Source of the DNA: Ruminococcus sp.
GTDB taxonomy: Bacteria > Bacillota > Clostridia > Oscillospirales > Ruminococcaceae
Direction of reading: 5' to 3'
DNA length: 57,742 nt
NCBI GenBank assembly: GCA_017397925.1
Contig: JAFQHO010000085.1
Location: 1 to 57,742 of the forward strand
The first letter of the stretch is position 1; every line of letters starts with the position of its first letter. This document shows, in pieces, positions 42,055-50,762 of the stretch. The translations under genes and the position numbers were made by a program. The notes below the pieces were generated by a model. That model saw only the letters and a program-made list of their open reading frames with translations. It did not search any database and had not been told where the DNA came from.

Positions 42055-42688
42055 AGCTGAGGAAAATCTCGGACTTGTTCATCTCTGTGCCAATCGCTTC
42101 CGCGGACGGGGTATCGAGTATGATGACCTGTATTCAGCGGGCTGTCTGGGACTTCTCAAAGCCGTAAAGGCTTTCGACAGTGACAGGGGAGTGAAGTTCT
42201 CCACCTATGCGGTGCCTGTCATTCTCGGGGAAATCAAGCGACTTTTCCGTGACGGCGGCACGGTAAAAGTCAGCCGCAGTCTGAAAGAGCTTTCTATGAA
42301 GCTGCAGCGGATTTGTCAGGATTTTATGCTCAGTGAGGGCAGAGAGCCTGCAATCAGCGAATTATCAGAGATAATGGGTGTTCCCGAGGCTGATATTGCG
42401 GAGGCTTTATGCGCCTCTCAGCCCCTCGTATCCCTTACTTCGGGGGATGATGAGGGCGGTCAGACGGATATTCCCGTTGAGGCTCACGATGAGCAGATTT
42501 TAGATTTGCTCGCTCTGCGGCAGATTATGAAAGCCCTCCCCGAAAATGACCGTATATTGCTGGAATTGCGTTATTTTAAGAATATGACGCAATCAGCGGC
42601 GGCGAAAATTCTCGGAATGACGCAGGTTCAGGTGTCAAGGCGTGAAAAAAAGCTCCTTACGGAGATGCGTAAAGAGCTTTTGTCCTAA
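42041..42688 (+). CDS. sigF: RNA polymerase sigma-F factor
   Basis: 215 residues with sigma-70 regions 2 (YSAGCLGLLKAVKAFD and KFSTYAVPVILGEIKR), 3 and 4 (QSAAAKILGMTQVQVSRREK). It directs the first forespore-specific transcription. The 3' end overlaps the convergent hemW by 4 bp with no room for a terminator between. Confidence 0.95.
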   Translation: MGTVKAEENLGLVHLCANRFRGRGIEYDDLYSAGCLGLLKAVKAFDSDRGVKFSTYAVPVILGEIKRLFRDGGTVKVSRSLKELSMKLQRICQDFMLSEGREPAISELSEIMGVPEADIAEALCASQPLVSLTSGDDEGGQTDIPVEAHDEQILDLLALRQIMKALPENDRILLELRYFKNMTQSAAAKILGMTQVQVSRREKKLLTEMRKELLS

Positions 42689-43776
42689 AAAATAAGATAT
42701 TCTATAACGGAATTTGACATAAGAAATCCGCTTTCCGTCAGGGCGATTTTTTCGCCGTTGTATGTGATATATCCTGCCTTTAAAAGGGGCGGGATTTTTT
42801 TTATTAAATCGTTTTTATGCTGCGGAAAGTCGTTTAAATCATACCCCTCAGCCAATCTCAGCCTAAGCATTGCGTATTCCTCAAAGCCGCAGGGGGAACT
42901 GTCAGTTATTTCCGTTATCTGTATAGGGGAGTTGATAAATCTCTGTAAATCGCCTGAAACTGCAAATCTTGCACCCTTGTAGCAGGAATGTGCCGACGGA
43001 CCTATGCCGATATAGTCAAGGCATTTCCAGTAGCGGCTGTTATGGCGGCTTTCAAAGCCCTTTTTGGCGAAATTTGACACCTCATATTGAAAAAATCCCT
43101 TTTCACGAAGCCGTTTCACCATAGCCGTGTACAATTCCGCAGATGTGTCCTCGTCGGGGATTTTCTCACGGATTTCCATACTGTCAAATGGCGTTCCCTC
43201 CTCAATTTTGAGGATATAGGCGGAAATATGCTGAATTGGCAGTTCAGACATAGCGTCAATTGAGCGAATGAGCATTTCCTCTGTCTGATTGGGCAGGGCA
43301 GCCATTAAATCGCAGGAGATATTGTTAAAACCTACTGATTTTGCGTCATATACGGCTTTTACCGCACGTTCAGCGGTATGAGCTCTGCCGAGAATTTTCA
43401 ATTCCTCGTCATTCATTGACTGAATACCCATAGAAAGCCTGTTTATTCCCGATATACGGAGCTTTTCAAGCTTTTCGGCAGTAAGTGTATTGGGGTTGGC
43501 TTCAAGAGTTATTTCAGCAGAATTTTCCACATTGAAATTGTCCTTTATTTCCCTTAAAATTGCGGAAATCTGCTCTGCTGACAGCAGAGAGGGAGTGCCT
43601 CCGCCGAAATATATCGTATCCGTAACCGTTGATTTATCCGAATAATGGCGGATATTCCGCAGTACAGCCTCAACGTAGGCTGAAACCTGCTCTTTTCTGT
43701 AGGGGAGAGAATAAAAATCGCAGTATCGGCATTTTTTGCCACAGAATGGAATGTGGATATATAGTCCTAAGCTCAT
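42685..43776 (-). CDS. hemW: Radical SAM heme chaperone HemW
   Basis: 363 residues. The cluster motif is CGKKCRYC (Cys12, Cys16, Cys19), followed by FYS and a GGGTPS motif, characteristic of HemW/HemN-like proteins. HemW lacks true coproporphyrinogen oxidase activity and inserts heme into proteins. It ends the lepA operon, overlapping the preceding gene by 4 bp. The lepA-hemW order is common in Firmicutes. Confidence 0.93.
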   Translation of the reverse strand: MSLGLYIHIPFCGKKCRYCDFYSLPYRKEQVSAYVEAVLRNIRHYSDKSTVTDTIYFGGGTPSLLSAEQISAILREIKDNFNVENSAEITLEANPNTLTAEKLEKLRISGINRLSMGIQSMNDEELKILGRAHTAERAVKAVYDAKSVGFNNISCDLMAALPNQTEEMLIRSIDAMSELPIQHISAYILKIEEGTPFDSMEIREKIPDEDTSAELYTAMVKRLREKGFFQYEVSNFAKKGFESRHNSRYWKCLDYIGIGPSAHSCYKGARFAVSGDLQRFINSPIQITEITDSSPCGFEEYAMLRLRLAEGYDLNDFPQHKNDLIKKIPPLLKAGYITYNGEKIALTESGFLMSNSVIEYLIF

Positions 43777-44129
43777 TTTACAGCGTCAATTCTGATTGTA
43801 GGTGAAAGCTTGAAACAAAATGCGTTGACAATTTTCGGCACAATAAAGGTCAGCAGGATTATTCCGGCGGATATGGGCATTTCATAGAAGTATACCCAGT
43901 GGTACTCTGTGCCGATTAAACGGGGCGAAAAGAGGTAAATCACAACGATAAGTGCAAAGCTGAGAATGCAGTATATGGCGTTGAAAATGGTTGCTCCCTT
44001 GCCGTTTACGCACTTCTGTCCGCACTCCACACATACCTTTCCTGGGGAGTTGAGCTGGCCTGCAAAGGCTTTTTTCCACGGTGTGAAGCTCTTTTTGCCG
44101 CAATGAGGACAATTGTATATACTGTTCAT
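43773..44129 (-). CDS. Zinc-ribbon membrane protein, unknown function
   Basis: 118 residues. A four-cysteine zinc ribbon (CPHCGKKSF...CVECGQKC, residues 8-39) precedes two or three membrane segments. I do not recognise the family. AAAGGA precedes the ATG. It lies between the 114-residue gene and hemW in the lepA operon. Confidence 0.8.
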   Translation of the reverse strand: MNSIYNCPHCGKKSFTPWKKAFAGQLNSPGKVCVECGQKCVNGKGATIFNAIYCILSFALIVVIYLFSPRLIGTEYHWVYFYEMPISAGIILLTFIVPKIVNAFCFKLSPTIRIDAVK

Positions 44130-44147
44130 ATTTTTTCCTTTCTGTAA

Positions 44148-44171
44148 GTAGGGGCGGATATTATCCGCCCG
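44148..44171. repeat. Short palindromic repeat TAGGGGCGGAT..., copy
   Basis: GTAGGGGCGGATATTATCCG followed by CCCG: identical in 8-bp stem and 3-nt loop to the copy at 23401. Lies in the 46-bp gap between two small genes of the lepA operon. Confidence 0.7.
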
Positions 44172-44175
44172 TTGA

Positions 44176-44520
44176 TTATTTCTTTATTTTAGTCAGCGGA
44201 ACAAGCTTTTTACGCTTTTTCGCCTTTGCTATACCGAATATGCGGAAATGCTCCAGAATTATCAGTCCTGTGAGGAATATTCCAAGGGAAATCCCAAGCC
44301 ACAGCCAGTTTGTTTCATTGGATTTTGCTGCGATATATACCGCAAGTCCAACGATAACTACCGTCCAGAAAAGTGTGACTTCTCTCAGGGATATTCTTAT
44401 TCTGCGGAAGAAATTGCGTATTTTAGCCCTTTCTGACGGATTATTCTCCGTTATAACCGATATTATGCAAAGTATAAGCCATACTGCCGACAGGGAAAAT
44501 AAAATATAGTAAAATAACAT
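44176..44520 (-). CDS. Small membrane protein, unknown function
   Basis: 114 residues with three predicted membrane segments and a basic C-terminal tail (KAKKRKKLVPLTKIKK). The second segment (EVTLFWTVVIVGLAVYIAA) is followed by a third around WLGISLGIFLTGLIIL. No family recognised. GAGGA precedes the ATG, 10 bp after the lepA stop. Confidence 0.78.
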   Translation of the reverse strand: MLFYYILFSLSAVWLILCIISVITENNPSERAKIRNFFRRIRISLREVTLFWTVVIVGLAVYIAAKSNETNWLWLGISLGIFLTGLIILEHFRIFGIAKAKKRKKLVPLTKIKK

Positions 44521-44530
44521 AGCTTTTTCC

Positions 44531-46333
44531 TCAGGTATCCAGCTTCAGAACGCTCATAAATGCCTCCTGCGGCACTTCTACTGTTCCGAGCTGACGCATA
44601 CGCTTCTTACCCTCTTTCTGCTTCTCCAGCAGCTTCTTCTTACGTGTGATATCACCGCCGTAGCACTTGGCAAGTACGTCCTTACGCATTGCCTTGACTG
44701 TTTCACGGGCGATGATTTTGCCGCCGATTGCTGCCTGTATAGGTACTTCAAAGAGCTGTCTTGGGATGTTCTCCTTGAGCTTCTCAGCGATTTTACGCGC
44801 TCTGCCGTATGCCTTGTCTGTATGGATAATGAACGAAAGAGCGTCCACAATATCGCCGTTGAGGAGGATATCAAGTTTTACAAGCTTAGAAGGAACATAG
44901 CCAAGCATTTCATAGTCAAAGCTTGCATAGCCCTTTGTACGGGATTTAAGCACGTCGAAGAAGTCGTAAACTATCTCGTTGAGGGGCAGCTCGTAGTGAA
45001 GCTCAACACGGGTATCATCAAGATATTTCATATCCTTGAATACGCCTCGTCTGTCCTGGCAAAGCTCCATAATATTTCCCACATAATCAGAGGGGGAGAG
45101 GATATTTGCCTTGACCATAGGCTCCTCAGCCGTCTGGATGAGTGCAGGGTCGGGGTAGTTTGTGGGGTTGTCGATGTATACCACCTCGCCGCTTGTCATT
45201 GTTACCTTGTAGATAACAGAAGGGGCTGTAGTGATAAGGTCAAGGTTATATTCACGCTCTAAACGCTCCTGTATGATTTCCATATGGAGAAGTCCCAGGA
45301 AGCCACAGCGGAAGCCGAATCCAAGGGCAATTGATGTTTCAGGCTCAAATGAAAGTGAAGCGTCGTTGAGCTGGAGCTTTTCCAGAGCCTCACGCAAATC
45401 GCCGTATTTTGCGCCGTCAGCAGGGTAAATACCTGAGAATACCATCGGATTTACCTTTCTGTAGCCCGGGAGCGCTTCATCGCAAGGATTGTCGTTATTT
45501 GTAACGGTATCGCCTACCTGTGTATCGCCGATACTTTTTATAGAAGCCGAAATATAGCCAACTTCGCCTGCTTCAAGATAGCCGTTATTCACAAGGTTTG
45601 TAGCGTCCATATAGCCTGCCTCGACAACGGTGAAAACTGCTCCTGTAGCCATAAGGCGGATGTTATCGCCCACTTTTACGCGTCCTTCTTTGATGCGGAC
45701 GTAGATGATAACGCCCTTGTAGGAGTCGTAGTAGCTGTCGAAAATAAGTGCTTTCAGTGGCTTTTCTGTATCTCCTACAGGTGCAGGAATATCTGTAACG
45801 ATACGCTCCAGTACTTCCTCAATATTTGTACCCATTTTAGCGGAAATTCTCGGTGCGTCCATAGCAGGGATGCCGATAACGTTTTCCACCTCGTTGCAGA
45901 CTCTTTCGGGGTCAGCGGAGGGAAGGTCGATTTTGTTTACTATTGGCACAACTTCAAGGTCGTGTTCTATTGCAAGGTAAGTATTGGCAAGGGTCTGTGC
46001 TTCTATACCCTGTGAAGCGTCAACAACAAGGATAGCGCCCTCACAGGCTGCAAGAGAACGTGAAACTTCATAGTTGAAGTCAACGTGTCCGGGGGTGTCG
46101 ATGAGGTTGAAAATGTAGTCCTCACCGTTCTGTGCCTTATATTTCATACGTACTGCACGGGCTTTAATGGTAATTCCACGCTCACGCTCGATATCCATAT
46201 TATCAAGGAGCTGCTCCTCCATATCACGGATAGCAACGGTTTCCGTCTTTTCAAGAATACGGTCAGCCAGTGTGGATTTGCCGTGGTCAATATGAGCCAC
46301 TATACAGAAATTTCTGATTTTATCGTTAGCCAA
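44531..46333 (-). CDS. lepA: Elongation factor 4 (LepA)
   Basis: 600 residues, the standard length. G1 [10 protein letters not shown]3 DTPGH and G4 NKID mark the GTPase domain; the C-terminal [16 protein letters not shown] region is LepA-specific. It acts on the ribosome as a GTPase that helps initiation or back-translocation. First gene of the operon to hemW. Confidence 0.97.
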   Translation of the reverse strand: MANDKIRNFCIVAHIDHGKSTLADRILEKTETVAIRDMEEQLLDNMDIERERGITIKARAVRMKYKAQNGEDYIFNLIDTPGHVDFNYEVSRSLAACEGAILVVDASQGIEAQTLANTYLAIEHDLEVVPIVNKIDLPSADPERVCNEVENVIGIPAMDAPRISAKMGTNIEEVLERIVTDIPAPVGDTEKPLKALIFDSYYDSYKGVIIYVRIKEGRVKVGDNIRLMATGAVFTVVEAGYMDATNLVNNGYLEAGEVGYISASIKSIGDTQVGDTVTNNDNPCDEALPGYRKVNPMVFSGIYPADGAKYGDLREALEKLQLNDASLSFEPETSIALGFGFRCGFLGLLHMEIIQERLEREYNLDLITTAPSVIYKVTMTSGEVVYIDNPTNYPDPALIQTAEEPMVKANILSPSDYVGNIMELCQDRRGVFKDMKYLDDTRVELHYELPLNEIVYDFFDVLKSRTKGYASFDYEMLGYVPSKLVKLDILLNGDIVDALSFIIHTDKAYGRARKIAEKLKENIPRQLFEVPIQAAIGGKIIARETVKAMRKDVLAKCYGGDITRKKKLLEKQKEGKKRMRQLGTVEVPQEAFMSVLKLDT

Positions 46334-46371
46334 TGGTTATTCCTCCGTTTTAGCATATTTATCTATTTTAT

Positions 46372-46400
46372 ATTATAGCAGATTTTTAATGGTTTGTAAA
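46372..46400 (-). promoter_or_regulatory. Sigma-A promoter of the lepA operon
   Basis: Minus-strand TTTACA (46400-46395) and TATAAT (46377-46372), 17-bp spacer. Confidence 0.8.
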
Positions 46401-46431
46401 GAGGTTTCAAAAATAATTCAGTGTAATAAAG

Positions 46432-46490
46432 CGAGAATCCAAGAATCCAAGATTTCACAGGCAAAGATTCTTGGATTTTTGGATTCTTCG
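46432..46490 (+). repeat. Hairpin with TCACAG loop, copy 1
   Basis: Inner 9-bp stem CCAAGAATC/GATTCTTGG and an outer pair GAATCC/GGATTC enclose the 18-nt loop containing ATTTCACAGGCAAA. It lies downstream of the patatin gene. A covarying inverted copy is at 47551-47597. Confidence 0.7.
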
Positions 46491-46573
46491 TGCATATTTG
46501 ATAAATGTAAACAGGAGATGTTGTGCATAATAATGTACAAAAAAGGGCGATATATAACCGCCCTTAAAATAAA

Positions 46574-47422
46574 CTATTCTCCCATAAATTCAAGAATACG
46601 GTCGAGATTTTCCATTGCTGCTTTTCTGCCTGTACGGTATACTTCAAGGAGTTTATCGGGATTATGCTCAACGTGGTGTATATCCAGCTTTTTTGGGGGA
46701 GCTATAACAAAAGCCTTGCCCTCGGATTCGGAATTACGGATATGTTCAAGTTGTTTATTGTACATATCGGGGCGCTCTGAATAAGCTTTTATCAGCTTAG
46801 GATATTTTTTGTAAACTGATTTAATAAGAGAAATACTCTTATTGGGCTTCTTGATATAATCTCTGGGTTGTGTGAGAATGACGATATTACGCTCGTATCC
46901 GTGTCTTTCCATAAAGCTGAGAGGAATGGAATCGGAAATACCACCGTCAAGGAGCTTTCTTCCGTCAACCTCAACTATACGGGAAGCAAGAGGCATTGAA
47001 GCCGATGCACGTATCCACTCCAGACCGTTATAATCGGCTGTATTGATCTTTTTATACACGGGTCTGCCTGTTTCTACATCAGTGCAGACTACAAAAAATG
47101 TCATAGGATTGCTGTTATATTCGTCATAATCGAAGATATCAAGCTCATCGGGCATTGTGTGGTAGCAGAACTTAGCACCGAACATATCACCTGTAGTAAT
47201 AAGGGAGTAAAGGCTGCAATATCGCTTATCTTTGCAGAAACGGAGATTATAGCGGATAGCTCTGCCATTCTGCCTTGATTTATAGTTGCAGCCAAAGCAG
47301 GCACCTGCGGAAACTCCTACAGCACCCTCAAATTCAATTCCGTTTTCCATAAGTACATCAGTTACACCAGCAGTAAAAAGACCGCGCATTGCACCGCCTT
47401 CCATAACAAGTCCGTATTTCAT
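46574..47422 (-). CDS. Patatin-like phospholipase
   Basis: 282 residues. The nucleophile elbow GVSAG, the oxyanion GGAMRG, and the catalytic Asp in LLDGGISDSIP are intact. Members hydrolyse acyl esters of phospholipids, or act as esterases; no signal peptide is present. It is a single-gene unit. Hairpins of one family lie on both sides (46432 and 47551). Confidence 0.93.
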   Translation of the reverse strand: MKYGLVMEGGAMRGLFTAGVTDVLMENGIEFEGAVGVSAGACFGCNYKSRQNGRAIRYNLRFCKDKRYCSLYSLITTGDMFGAKFCYHTMPDELDIFDYDEYNSNPMTFFVVCTDVETGRPVYKKINTADYNGLEWIRASASMPLASRIVEVDGRKLLDGGISDSIPLSFMERHGYERNIVILTQPRDYIKKPNKSISLIKSVYKKYPKLIKAYSERPDMYNKQLEHIRNSESEGKAFVIAPPKKLDIHHVEHNPDKLLEVYRTGRKAAMENLDRILEFMGE

Positions 47423-47454
47423 ATGAATTAATCCTTTCGTACAGATATATGTTC

Positions 47455-47483
47455 ATTATAATACTTTTCTTTGCAAAAGTCAA
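47455..47483 (-). promoter_or_regulatory. Sigma-A promoter of the patatin gene
   Basis: Minus-strand TTGACT (47483-47478) and TATAAT (47460-47455), 17-bp spacer. Confidence 0.82.
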
Positions 47484-47550
47484 GATAGTGGAATAAACTG
47501 TTGTGCGATTTTAATAAGTATGATAGAGTGGTTTTGTCTATAATGCGCGT

Positions 47551-47597
47551 AAAATTCAAGAATCTGTGTCTGTGAAATCTTAAATTCTTGAATTTCG
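47551..47597 (-). repeat. Hairpin with TCACAG loop, copy 2 (inverted)
   Basis: Stem ATTCAAGAAT/ATTCTTGAAT (47554-47563 with 47584-47593). Read on the minus strand the loop contains AAGATTTCACAGACA, matching copy 1, while the stem bases differ in a compensating way. Confidence 0.7.
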
Positions 47598-47601
47598 CTT
47601 T

Positions 47602-47633
47602 AGTTGATTAAATCACAGACAATAATATCAACT
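47602..47633 (+). repeat. Hairpin with TCACAG loop, copy 3
   Basis: 7-bp stem AGTTGAT/ATCAACT with an 18-nt loop containing AAATCACAGACAA. Adjacent to copy 2 and upstream of the sugar ABC operon. Confidence 0.6.
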
Positions 47634-47686
47634 CCTGTAAAAAATAACCCTGTTTGGCAATAAATCTATTTATTCATACAATATAC

Positions 47687-47715
47687 TTGATTTTACTGAA
47701 ATAATCGGTTATAAT
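47687..47715 (+). promoter_or_regulatory. Sigma-A promoter of the sugar ABC operon
   Basis: TTGATT (47687-47692) and TATAAT (47710-47715), 17-bp spacer. Confidence 0.8.
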
Positions 47716-47746
47716 TAAAGTATCATTATATTTAAGGATTGAGAGT

Positions 47747-49054
47747 ATGAAAAAATTAATTTTAATAACAGCGGCATTGGGCTGTCTTAGCTCTCTATCG
47801 TCCTGCAACGGCAGGAAATCACAGGTAACGGCTCCCGACGGTAAGCTTGATAAGTGTACACTCCGTTTCTCCTGGTGGGGGGGCGATGACCGCCATGAAG
47901 CAACTCTTGAAGCTATAGAGCTGTGGAATGAGCAGCATCCCGATATCACCATAGTCCCCGAATACGGTGGCTGGGACGGCTGGACGGAAAAAGTAACGGC
48001 ACAGCTCAGCGGTGGCACAGAGCCTGATATTATGCAGATAAACTATGACTGGCTCATATCATTTTCCCCCGACGGAAAGGGTTTCTATGACCTCAGTCAG
48101 CTTTCCGACAGAATAGACCTTACTCAATTTGACAATGAAGTTCTGCAGTTCGGAAAGGTTGACGGCATCCTCAACGGTATTACTGTTTCCGTCAGCGGCA
48201 GAGGACTGTTTTACAATTCAGATACATATAAGCGTCTTGGCGCGGAATATCCCGAAACGTGGACGGAGCTTACAGCTCTTGGGGAGAAATTCAGTGCTGA
48301 GGGGCTTTATCCTCTTGACCTTGACGCTCAATCGGGAGGAACAGCCTGGTATCTCGCCCTTGTCTATGTACAGCAGCAGACAGGCAGGCAGTTCATCACT
48401 CTTGACGGTCAGCTTGGATTTACAGAGGCTGATATAAAAACGGCTCTGGATTTTTACAAGACCTTAGAGGATAAGCAGGTAATCCGCACTGTAGACATAC
48501 GCACTGATGAGGACGGCACCGCAGCACTTTATCAGTCTCCCGAATTCATCAGCGGACGCATCGGCGGAGTTCTGGAATGGGGCAGCTCCGTGGGGAAATA
48601 CGAAATGTCCCTTTCTGAGGGAGTATTAGAGGCTGGCCCTATGCTCTCCGATGAAAATGGCAACAACAGCGGCTGGATGATTAAACCCTCTCTGCTTTAC
48701 ACAATATCGGCAAATACACAATATCCCGATGAAGCGGCAGAATTTCTTGATTTCATACTCAACGACGGGGAAGCGGCAAAGGTGCTTGGGACTTCAAGAG
48801 GCATCCCTGCATCACATTCTGCAGAAAAAAGCCTTGAAGAAAACGGACTTCTTACAGGGCTGGCAAAGGAGAATGACGAGCTTCTTGAAGAACTTGATAC
48901 CGTGACAATAAGCCCGTATATGGAGCTTGCACAGATGAAAACGTTTTACAACAACGCCATTGAGCAGGTTTCCTTCAACGCGGTAAGTACGGAAGAAGCC
49001 GCCCGTGAAATGTATGTATCAATCAACGAATATCTGGAGAGAATTAAAAAATGA
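47747..49054 (+). CDS. Sugar ABC transporter, substrate-binding lipoprotein
   Basis: 435 residues. Lipoprotein signal ending at Cys20 (LSSC). The family 1 extracellular solute-binding fold is indicated by LRFSWWGGDDRHEATLEAI and PDIMQINYDWL. It captures an oligosaccharide at the cell surface. The GH105 gene at the end of this operon points to unsaturated rhamnogalacturonan oligosaccharides as the ligand; this is inferred from context. The permease gene overlaps its stop by 4 bp. Confidence 0.92.
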   Translation: MKKLILITAALGCLSSLSSCNGRKSQVTAPDGKLDKCTLRFSWWGGDDRHEATLEAIELWNEQHPDITIVPEYGGWDGWTEKVTAQLSGGTEPDIMQINYDWLISFSPDGKGFYDLSQLSDRIDLTQFDNEVLQFGKVDGILNGITVSVSGRGLFYNSDTYKRLGAEYPETWTELTALGEKFSAEGLYPLDLDAQSGGTAWYLALVYVQQQTGRQFITLDGQLGFTEADIKTALDFYKTLEDKQVIRTVDIRTDEDGTAALYQSPEFISGRIGGVLEWGSSVGKYEMSLSEGVLEAGPMLSDENGNNSGWMIKPSLLYTISANTQYPDEAAEFLDFILNDGEAAKVLGTSRGIPASHSAEKSLEENGLLTGLAKENDELLEELDTVTISPYMELAQMKTFYNNAIEQVSFNAVSTEEAAREMYVSINEYLERIKK

Positions 49055-49938
49055 AGAAAAAGTACCGCAATCCAATCGGAGTGAAAAACTATACGGGATT
49101 ACTGCTTATAATGCCCTTTATAGCAGGCTTTATGCTGTTTACAGCATATCCCTTTATATCCTCCTTTCTCCTTGGTTTGACGGACTATAACGGCATACGC
49201 ACAGCTGATTTCATCGGATTTGACAATTACAGGCGTATGTTCACAGACAGCGGCTTTCTCAATGCCGCAGGGGTAACGCTGAAATACACGGCGATACTTG
49301 TACCTCTGAAGCTGATTTTCTCTCTTATTATCGCCCTTGTGCTTAATATGCAGATAAAGGGAATGGGAGTATACCGCACGGTGTTTTATATACCGTCAAT
49401 TCTCGGTTCAAATCTTGCCGTGGTGATTATGTGGCAGTTTCTGTTCACATCGGACGGACTGGCAAATCAGCTTCTTGATATGGTGGGACTTGCCCCTGTA
49501 AGCTGGTACGGTGACACATCGGCGGCTATGGGAATAATAATTCTGCTGAGATTATGGGAATTCGGCTCAACTATGATAATATTCCTCAACGCACTGAGGG
49601 ATATACCAAGGGAATACTACGAAGCGGCAAAGGTTGATGGCTGCGGTAAGATACGGGGATTTTTCGCAATTACCCTGCCATTGTTGAAAAACGTCATATT
49701 CCTCAATCTTGTATTGCAGGTTATCGCCGCAATGCAGGAGTTTAACGCACCTTATATGATAACAGGAGGCGGGCCGCTGAAAAGCACATACACTCTCGGT
49801 ATGCTCATATACGACGAAATGTTCAGCTATCACGATATGGGCTACGCAAACGCTGTTTCCTGGGTTATGTTCGTGCTTATTGCTCTTATTGTGGGAATTA
49901 TGACGAAGCTGACAGGCAGAGGGAGGGCAGACCTATGA
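49051..49938 (+). CDS. Sugar ABC transporter, permease 1
   Basis: 295 residues, six membrane segments. The EAA loop is YYEAAKVDGCGKIRGFFAITLP. MalF/UgpA-type. It pairs with the next gene to form the channel. Start and stop overlap neighbours by 4 bp (ATGA), showing tight coupling. Confidence 0.93.
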   Translation: MKKKYRNPIGVKNYTGLLLIMPFIAGFMLFTAYPFISSFLLGLTDYNGIRTADFIGFDNYRRMFTDSGFLNAAGVTLKYTAILVPLKLIFSLIIALVLNMQIKGMGVYRTVFYIPSILGSNLAVVIMWQFLFTSDGLANQLLDMVGLAPVSWYGDTSAAMGIIILLRLWEFGSTMIIFLNALRDIPREYYEAAKVDGCGKIRGFFAITLPLLKNVIFLNLVLQVIAAMQEFNAPYMITGGGPLKSTYTLGMLIYDEMFSYHDMGYANAVSWVMFVLIALIVGIMTKLTGRGRADL

Positions 49939-50762
49939 AAAAAACGGCTGTATATATCCTCCTCACTCTGTGCGGACTTGTTATGATTTATCCACTCCTG
50001 TGGCTTGTGGGAGCAAGCTTCAAATCAAACGATGAAATATTCTCAACGGTGTGGTTTATCCCGAAAAGCCTTGATTTCTCCGTGTATAAGAGAGCCTGGC
50101 AGACGGTTACGGACTACACAATGGGACATTACTTTTTCAACACCTTTGCAATAATAATACCGAAAACTTTTTTTGCAGTTATATCAACAGTATTGACAGC
50201 ATACGGCTTTGCTCGGTTCGACTTTCCGCTGAAAAGGCTGTTTTACGCCCTTTTTATGGGTACTATGTTTATGCCTGCCATTGTGACAATAATGCCGATG
50301 TATCTCATGTGGAGCAGGCTTGGCGTACTTGATACGTATATTCCTCTGACCATACCTGCCTTATTTGCGGCAGAGGGCAGCTTTGTATTTATGATGATAC
50401 AATTTTTCAAGGGAGTGCCTAAGGAATTCGACGAAGCGGCAAGAATAGATGGCTGTAACTCAATGCAGATACTTGTTCATATTCTTGTACCCTGTTTAAG
50501 ACCTGTAATTGTATCGGTGTGTGTGTTTAGCTTTTTATGGACGATGAATGATTTTCTTACACCATTGATTATGATAAGCTCTGTGGAAAAATATCCCCTT
50601 TCGCTGATACTGCGGTTATCTGCCGACAGTACAGGAAATGGCTATGAGCAGTGCAAGATTTTAGCAATGTCGGTAATCGGACTTATACCGTCAATTGCGG
50701 TATTCGGACTTGCACAGAAAAAATTTTTAAGCGGCATTACCGCAGGAGGTTTGTCGGGATGA
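49935..50762 (+). CDS. Sugar ABC transporter, permease 2
   Basis: 275 residues, six membrane segments, EAA loop EFDEAARIDGCNSMQILVHI. MalG/UgpE-type. No ATPase gene is present in this operon. Firmicutes often use a shared MsiK-like ATPase encoded elsewhere. ATGA overlaps on both sides. Confidence 0.93.
   Translation: MKKTAVYILLTLCGLVMIYPLLWLVGASFKSNDEIFSTVWFIPKSLDFSVYKRAWQTVTDYTMGHYFFNTFAIIIPKTFFAVISTVLTAYGFARFDFPLKRLFYALFMGTMFMPAIVTIMPMYLMWSRLGVLDTYIPLTIPALFAAEGSFVFMMIQFFKGVPKEFDEAARIDGCNSMQILVHILVPCLRPVIVSVCVFSFLWTMNDFLTPLIMISSVEKYPLSLILRLSADSTGNGYEQCKILAMSVIGLIPSIAVFGLAQKKFLSGITAGGLSG

Noticed and set aside
46389-46784. Plus-strand 131-codon frame opposite the patatin gene end
   Set aside because: Overlaps the TCACAG hairpin and the antisense of patatin; no ribosome site.
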